Source: Macrobrachium rosenbergii (Eukaryota > Arthropoda > Malacostraca > Decapoda > Palaemonidae). From it: DNA of 64,000 nucleotides. Each line of letters begins with the position of its first letter. The first letter of the stretch is position 1. Positions 62,212-64,000 of this stretch are shown here, in pieces. The notes beneath the pieces are model-generated. The model was given only the letters and a program-made list of their open reading frames with translations, was not told where the DNA came from and did no database searches. The position numbers and the translations under genes are program-made. Location of the stretch: contig NC_089755.1 in NCBI RefSeq assembly GCF_040412425.1, forward strand, positions 50,401,798 through 50,465,797, given 5' to 3'.

Positions 62212-63617
62212 GTAACAATAGTCTTGCACTGCATTACAGTTTTTAACAGTTGACTGTTGTATTACATTACAAGGTGTTAATTTGCATTTTATTCCTGCAA
62301 CAATAAAAATGGTAATACAAAGGGAAAACGACTGTATAAAGTTCAGTATTTTGAGACAACTTAGTCGGTCTCTTCTGAATTTCACCCTCCTTCCATTCTG
62401 CTCCGTAAATGGCTGGGTATATGTACCTGAGCAATTTAACACCTACGCTGAATAATTTAGCATAATTGGCGCGCTGGAAGGGAATTTCATTTATTCTAAT
62501 ATCCATTTTCATTTTCTTTTCCTTTCTAATGAAAACGGAAAGTAATCTTTTGAACAACTGGAGTTTTCTTCTTGAATGTTCATTTACAGATAATGTACAG
62601 TAGTTTCCGACTCTTGCAGGAGACGTTACCGTCCCTGTATATTGGGTTAGGAGACCGATGGTGGCATATGTCAGTGTCACATAAAACTTGCTGAAATGTA
62701 ACTTACGCGAAATAAATAAATGGAAAACAGGAAGGACGGGACGCCTTGCGCTGGATTTCTTTATCAGTGGCTCAAAACAAAATGGTTATAAAAAAAAATC
62801 AATGGCGAAAGAACTCAAGTGAGGAGAATAACAATTAAAATATTTAACGAAGACTTGCCAAATGTTTTACCCTAAATTCTAGCATTTGCTTCCCACCAAA
62901 GAAGATAATTGTTTTACAGGAGCACTTAAGGCACAGAAATATATTGTAGCATTTCACACAGGTCTTAGGGTACAGAGGTAATTTTAGTCCTTATTAGGTG
63001 TGTAGCCTAATGCCCTTGCATAGCCCAGGCCGGAAGGAGAAAAGGGAGAGGAGGAAGTATGGGGGCTTTATCCCAAATGGGGCCATAATAGCTTTTCTAG
63101 TCAGAAAACTGTTTTGTTATCAGTGATTTCTCTTCAAGGAGATGGACACAGGTAAACAATGATGTCACCTTTTATAGCCTCATATTTTTTCACAATGTAA
63201 TTTCGCAATGAAGTTAATGCAACAGACTTCCGTGAGACAGATAGCTGCGAAGAATTGATTGAATGTTTGCTTTATAGCCAAAGTTTGCGCTACAGTTAGC
63301 ATGAGCTTTTAACACCGAAAATCCCCCCCAACCCCTTTCTACAATATAAAAGATAAAATCCTGATAAAGTTCCTCATCTAGATAGGAATATAAACGATTC
63401 AAGACTCGGGTAACTGCACCAGAAGGCTTCAGAGGAAAAGAGTGAAGCCAAGACGACTTAAAGAATCGCATTAAACAACAGAGGGTGAAAGGAAATGACA
63501 ATGTCAGCTACGGAAATGAAACAAAACGATCCTCTTACCTGTTTGGCTGTTTGTTCCCTCCCACAAAACAGCCAGGATGAGAAGGACACCTGACCAAGGT
63601 TTGGTGATACTCCTCAT
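52468..63617 (-). CDS. Pentraxin / C-type-lectin-like / LDLa / Cys-loop receptor fusion protein (five exons, 934 aa predicted)
   Basis: Join of 63617-63539, 58372-58022, 57062-55446, 53835-53621 and 53010-52468; total 2805 nt, in frame with the stop at 52470-52468. Order: signal peptide (residues 1-24); Ser/Thr-rich linker (about 38-70); pentraxin domain (about 82-283) with the family Cys pair C115/C179 and the calcium-ligand motif QEQD at 224-227; C-type-lectin-like domain (about 296-430); a Cys-containing linker region (about 436-526); LDLa module (526-560); pentameric ligand-gated channel extracellular domain (about 585-785) with WED (615-617), IWTPRL (640-645) and Cys loop C705-C719 (13 residues between); M1 (787-805), M2 (about 813-831), M3 (842-867), a short cytoplasmic loop and M4 (about 910-932). 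From the family: a plasma-membrane subunit of a pentameric channel. Ligand and ion selectivity are unknown. No vicinal Cys in loop C, so not a nicotinic alpha type. It is the only gene here supported by domain and splice evidence. Introns were placed by eye; intron 1 might hide a further small exon. Confidence 0.9.
53011..53293. other. Unique 3' part of intron 4
   Basis: Spliced-out sequence between the microsatellite block and the exon 5 acceptor. It holds a pyrimidine-rich tract before the acceptor and nothing else recognisable. Confidence 0.6.
53349..53420 (-). pseudogene. Copy 3 of the exon-4 tail inside intron 4
   Basis: Near-identical to the last ~70 bp of exon 4 ([18 protein letters not shown] is still encoded) but flanked on both sides by (GA)n. 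The GGGTGAG donor has been replaced by AGAGAG, so it has no usable 5' splice site. Confidence 0.9.
53483..53555 (-). pseudogene. Copy 2 of the exon-4 tail inside intron 4
   Basis: Second direct copy of the exon-4 3' end, with only a few substitutions compared with the exon (for example a change inside the GTTTAC stretch and GCAGTTG to GCAATTG on the plus strand). It also lacks the GT donor and is flanked by (GA)n. Confidence 0.9.
53621..53835 (-). CDS. Exon 4: second half of the channel ligand-binding domain, with the Cys loop
   Basis: Encodes residues 683-754. The acceptor CCATTTCCTCTTCAG ends at 53836. [19 protein letters not shown] leads into the Cys loop [15 protein letters not shown] (C705-C719), with the invariant FPFD. 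The exon ends at GAGTACAGG|GTGAGAGAGA, phase 0; the donor GTGAG runs directly into a long (GA)n tract. The last ~70 bp of the exon are repeated twice more in the following intron (53483-53555 and 53349-53420). Confidence 0.9.
53836..54860. other. AT-rich intron 3 sequence, no feature
   Basis: Non-repetitive, AT-rich intron DNA upstream (in gene direction) of exon 4, ending in the TTTCCTCTTCAG acceptor. ORFs here are short and show no family resemblance. Confidence 0.6.
54861..55109 (+). pseudogene. Non-LTR retrotransposon C-terminal tail fragment in intron 3
   Basis: The plus strand reads [19 protein letters not shown], then a degraded basic segment and [11 protein letters not shown]. This resembles the RWFGHVMRR...GRPK...W C-terminal tail common in RTE/endonuclease-reverse transcriptase elements. 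It is short, lacks polymerase motifs and lies antisense in the receptor gene's intron 3. A decayed, non-functional fragment. Confidence 0.55.
55446..57062 (-). CDS. Exon 3: rest of pentraxin, lectin-like, LDLa and first half of the channel ligand-binding domain
   Basis: A single 1617-bp exon (residues 144-682). The acceptor TTATTTCAG ends at 57063 and the donor AAAGAAG|GTAGTG at 55446/55445; both are phase 1. Visible in order: [17 protein letters not shown] and AQEQDKPGG (pentraxin); C301 and C324 with VWIGAQG, WQNLVDG and a C402/C419/C425/C428 cluster (C-type-lectin-like); a linker with [16 protein letters not shown]...RCD...[10 protein letters not shown] (six-Cys LDLa); then [21 protein letters not shown] and [12 protein letters not shown] of a Cys-loop receptor. 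The lectin region lacks EPN/QPD and WND signatures, so sugar binding by the usual calcium site is unlikely. N-X-S/T sites occur, for example NVT and NFT. Confidence 0.92.
57063..58021 (-). other. Intron 2
   Basis: AT-rich intron between the two pentraxin exons, GTAAGT...TTTCAG. It contains a SINE family A 3' fragment at 57837-57906 and is otherwise featureless. Confidence 0.8.
57837..57906 (-). mobile_element. SINE family A, 3' fragment
   Basis: On the minus strand it contains the AGCGCTG...CCCAGTGCTTGGCC hairpin region and ends in an (ATTCC)n tail. Only the last ~70 bp of the ~300-bp consensus are present. Same orientation as the host gene, in intron 2. Confidence 0.85.
58022..58372 (-). 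CDS. Exon 2: Ser/Thr-rich linker and N-terminal part of the pentraxin domain
   Basis: Encodes residues 27-143. The first half is rich in Ser, Thr and Ala (mucin-like linker); the second half reads like the start of a pentraxin fold, with [17 protein letters not shown] and [14 protein letters not shown]. The donor is CTCT|GTAAGT at 58022/58021, phase 1. The acceptor chosen is CTTATCTACAG at 58373 because it matches the phase of exon 1. CCAG at 58388 gives the same frame with five more residues. The better-placed CCAG at 58416 does not fit exon 1 directly (immediate TGA after the junction) and would need an extra exon. Confidence 0.8.
58416..59570. other. Intron 1, 3' part
   Basis: Mostly unique AT-rich sequence with a C-rich patch at 59135-59170. 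No ORF here resembles a known family; an undetected small exon cannot be excluded. Confidence 0.5.
59571..60225. repeat. 40-bp minisatellite, about 16 copies, in intron 1
   Basis: Head-to-tail copies of a 40-bp unit with core TTATTTTCTGACCACCACGG followed by TATTGCTTCTTAATGAAAA. Units differ by a few substitutions (GGCCATC versus GACCACC), and the same variants recur at intervals, suggesting amplification of multi-unit blocks. Confidence 0.95.
60226..60700. other. Unique intron 1 sequence
   Basis: No repeat or coding signal recognised between the two tandem arrays. Confidence 0.5.
60703..60836. repeat. 28-bp tandem repeat, about 4.5 copies
   Basis: Direct copies with core AAGCTTTTTAATGGA followed by a variable TATGTTTCGGGT segment, spaced 28 bp. 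The minus-strand ORF here ([19 protein letters not shown]) simply reads the repeat. Confidence 0.85.
61090..61121. repeat. (CT)n microsatellite
   Basis: About 16 uninterrupted CT units in intron 1. Confidence 0.95.
61525..61622. repeat. (AC)n(AT)n compound microsatellite
   Basis: A short (AC)n run followed by (AT)n with ATGTATAT-type interruptions, directly left of the large inverted repeat. Confidence 0.9.
61627..61960. mobile_element. Large inverted repeat with tRNA-like heads in both arms
   Basis: Two ~155-bp arms (61627-61784 and 61800-61960) are imperfect reverse complements around a ~15-bp loop. Each arm reads as a tRNA-like sequence towards its outer end. The minus-strand reading of the left arm has GGGTTCGTTTCCCGC (box-B-like); the plus-strand reading of the right arm has TGGTCAGGTCGG (box-A-like), then GGGCTCGTTTCCCG and GGACACCA. 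This suggests two tRNA-derived SINE heads in head-to-head orientation, or a foldback element. It lies in intron 1. Not a functional tRNA gene: box B is imperfect and I could not fold a clean cloverleaf. Confidence 0.75.
61961..62118. other. Short flank with a small inverted repeat
   Basis: AACTGCCCTC-type sequence occurs as an inverted pair (61986-61998 and 62021-62033, around CTACCAG/AGCTACC), a small hairpin next to the AT array. Confidence 0.5.
62119..62209. repeat. (AT)n microsatellite
   Basis: About 45 near-perfect AT units. Confidence 0.97.
62210..63538. other. Intron 1, 5' part
   Basis: Unique AT-rich sequence following the exon 1 donor (GTAAGA). No second exon or regulatory motif that I can defend. 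Confidence 0.55.
63539..63617 (-). CDS. Exon 1 (coding part): signal peptide
   Basis: ATG at 63617-63615 opens a 26-residue segment: basic start (MRSITKPW), a hydrophobic core ([10 protein letters not shown]) and a small polar end (EGTNSQT), a typical secretory signal peptide. It ends in CAG|GTAAGA at 63539/63538, a near-perfect donor, phase 1. Just upstream TTTCTTCTAG at 63666 looks like a splice acceptor, so the exon may begin at 63665 as a 5'-UTR/coding exon with a leader exon outside the window (inference). The upstream sequence up to the window end shows no promoter motif I would defend. Confidence 0.8.
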
Positions 63618-63665
63618 TGTTCCAAAGTTGCCAGCTGTTGTTTTTCTGGTTGCCAGTGCCAAAAT

Positions 63666-64000
63666 CTAGAAGAAATCGTTACAAAAGTTATCCTTTTAAA
63701 TTTTGGTGAATAAGGAACTAAGATATTCCACTTTATTGAACATTTCCTGGAAGGTGTTTTATAGTCAGTTTTATGAATAGCCCTATGTACGATAGGACAT
63801 CATAATATGCATGTCTTCTAGATGCCCAAAAAGTTACTTAATAATTTTTAGAAGAAAATATATGTAAGTAAGAAGCGAGCATGTACTACATAACGCATTA
63901 ACCCATTCTGCGCAATGGTGCCACTTACCCTATAAAACCCATAGAATGACTACATCTGGAGAAAGGAAAGCGTGTAGGAACAAACTGGAATTTTACGACC
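63666..64000. other. Sequence upstream of exon 1
   Basis: AT-rich, no ORF or core-promoter motif recognised. If the CTAG at 63666 is an acceptor, this is intron and the promoter lies outside the window. Confidence 0.4.

Overview
This is eukaryotic, animal nuclear DNA from an arthropod, most likely a decapod crustacean (shrimp, prawn or crayfish type). The basis is: one spliced gene with a metazoan Cys-loop receptor fused to pentraxin, C-type-lectin-like and LDL-receptor class A domains; an interstitial tract of the arthropod telomere motif TTAGG; very dense (AT)n, (GA)n/(CT)n, (GT)n and (ATT)n microsatellites; and several short interspersed families present in many copies in 64 kb. The order-level call is inference; nothing fixes the species.

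Layout. Roughly 1-52 kb contains no protein gene that I can support. It is repeat-rich intergenic DNA, or possibly intron of something outside the window. It holds ten copies or part-copies of a ~300 bp SINE-like family (family A; an eleventh piece lies inside the gene), seven copies of a ~350-400 bp hairpin-rich foldback family (family B), a tRNA-derived SINE (21.1-21.4 kb), a tRNA-like head trapped between CT and GA tracts (51.8 kb), a hAT-like MITE with target-site duplication (40.9-41.1 kb), two decayed non-LTR retrotransposon tails (42.0-42.6 and 44.7-44.9 kb), and two large minisatellites (35-bp unit at 26.3-27.6 kb; 39-bp unit at 29.8-32.6 kb). Long ORFs in this part come from simple repeats or the 39-bp array and are not genes.

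From 52.5 to 63.6 kb the minus strand carries one gene. Five exons (63617-63539, 58372-58022, 57062-55446, 53835-53621, 53010-52468) join in frame to a predicted 934-residue type-I-secreted-then-membrane protein: signal peptide, Ser/Thr-rich linker, pentraxin domain, C-type-lectin-like domain, LDLa module, then a complete pentameric ligand-gated ion channel (ligand-binding domain with a canonical 13-residue Cys loop, M1-M4, stop right after M4). Every proposed junction has GT/AG signals and compatible phase. The introns hold a 40-bp minisatellite, a 28-bp tandem repeat, a large tRNA-like inverted repeat, a SINE A fragment, a non-LTR fragment and microsatellites.

The most unusual local features are the multidomain receptor itself, the triplication of the last ~70 bp of its exon 4 by the adjoining GA microsatellite (the true splice donor runs straight into that microsatellite), and the same 'unique spacer copied along with a CT/GA tract' pattern at two other places (22.5-23.3 and 25.4-26.0 kb).
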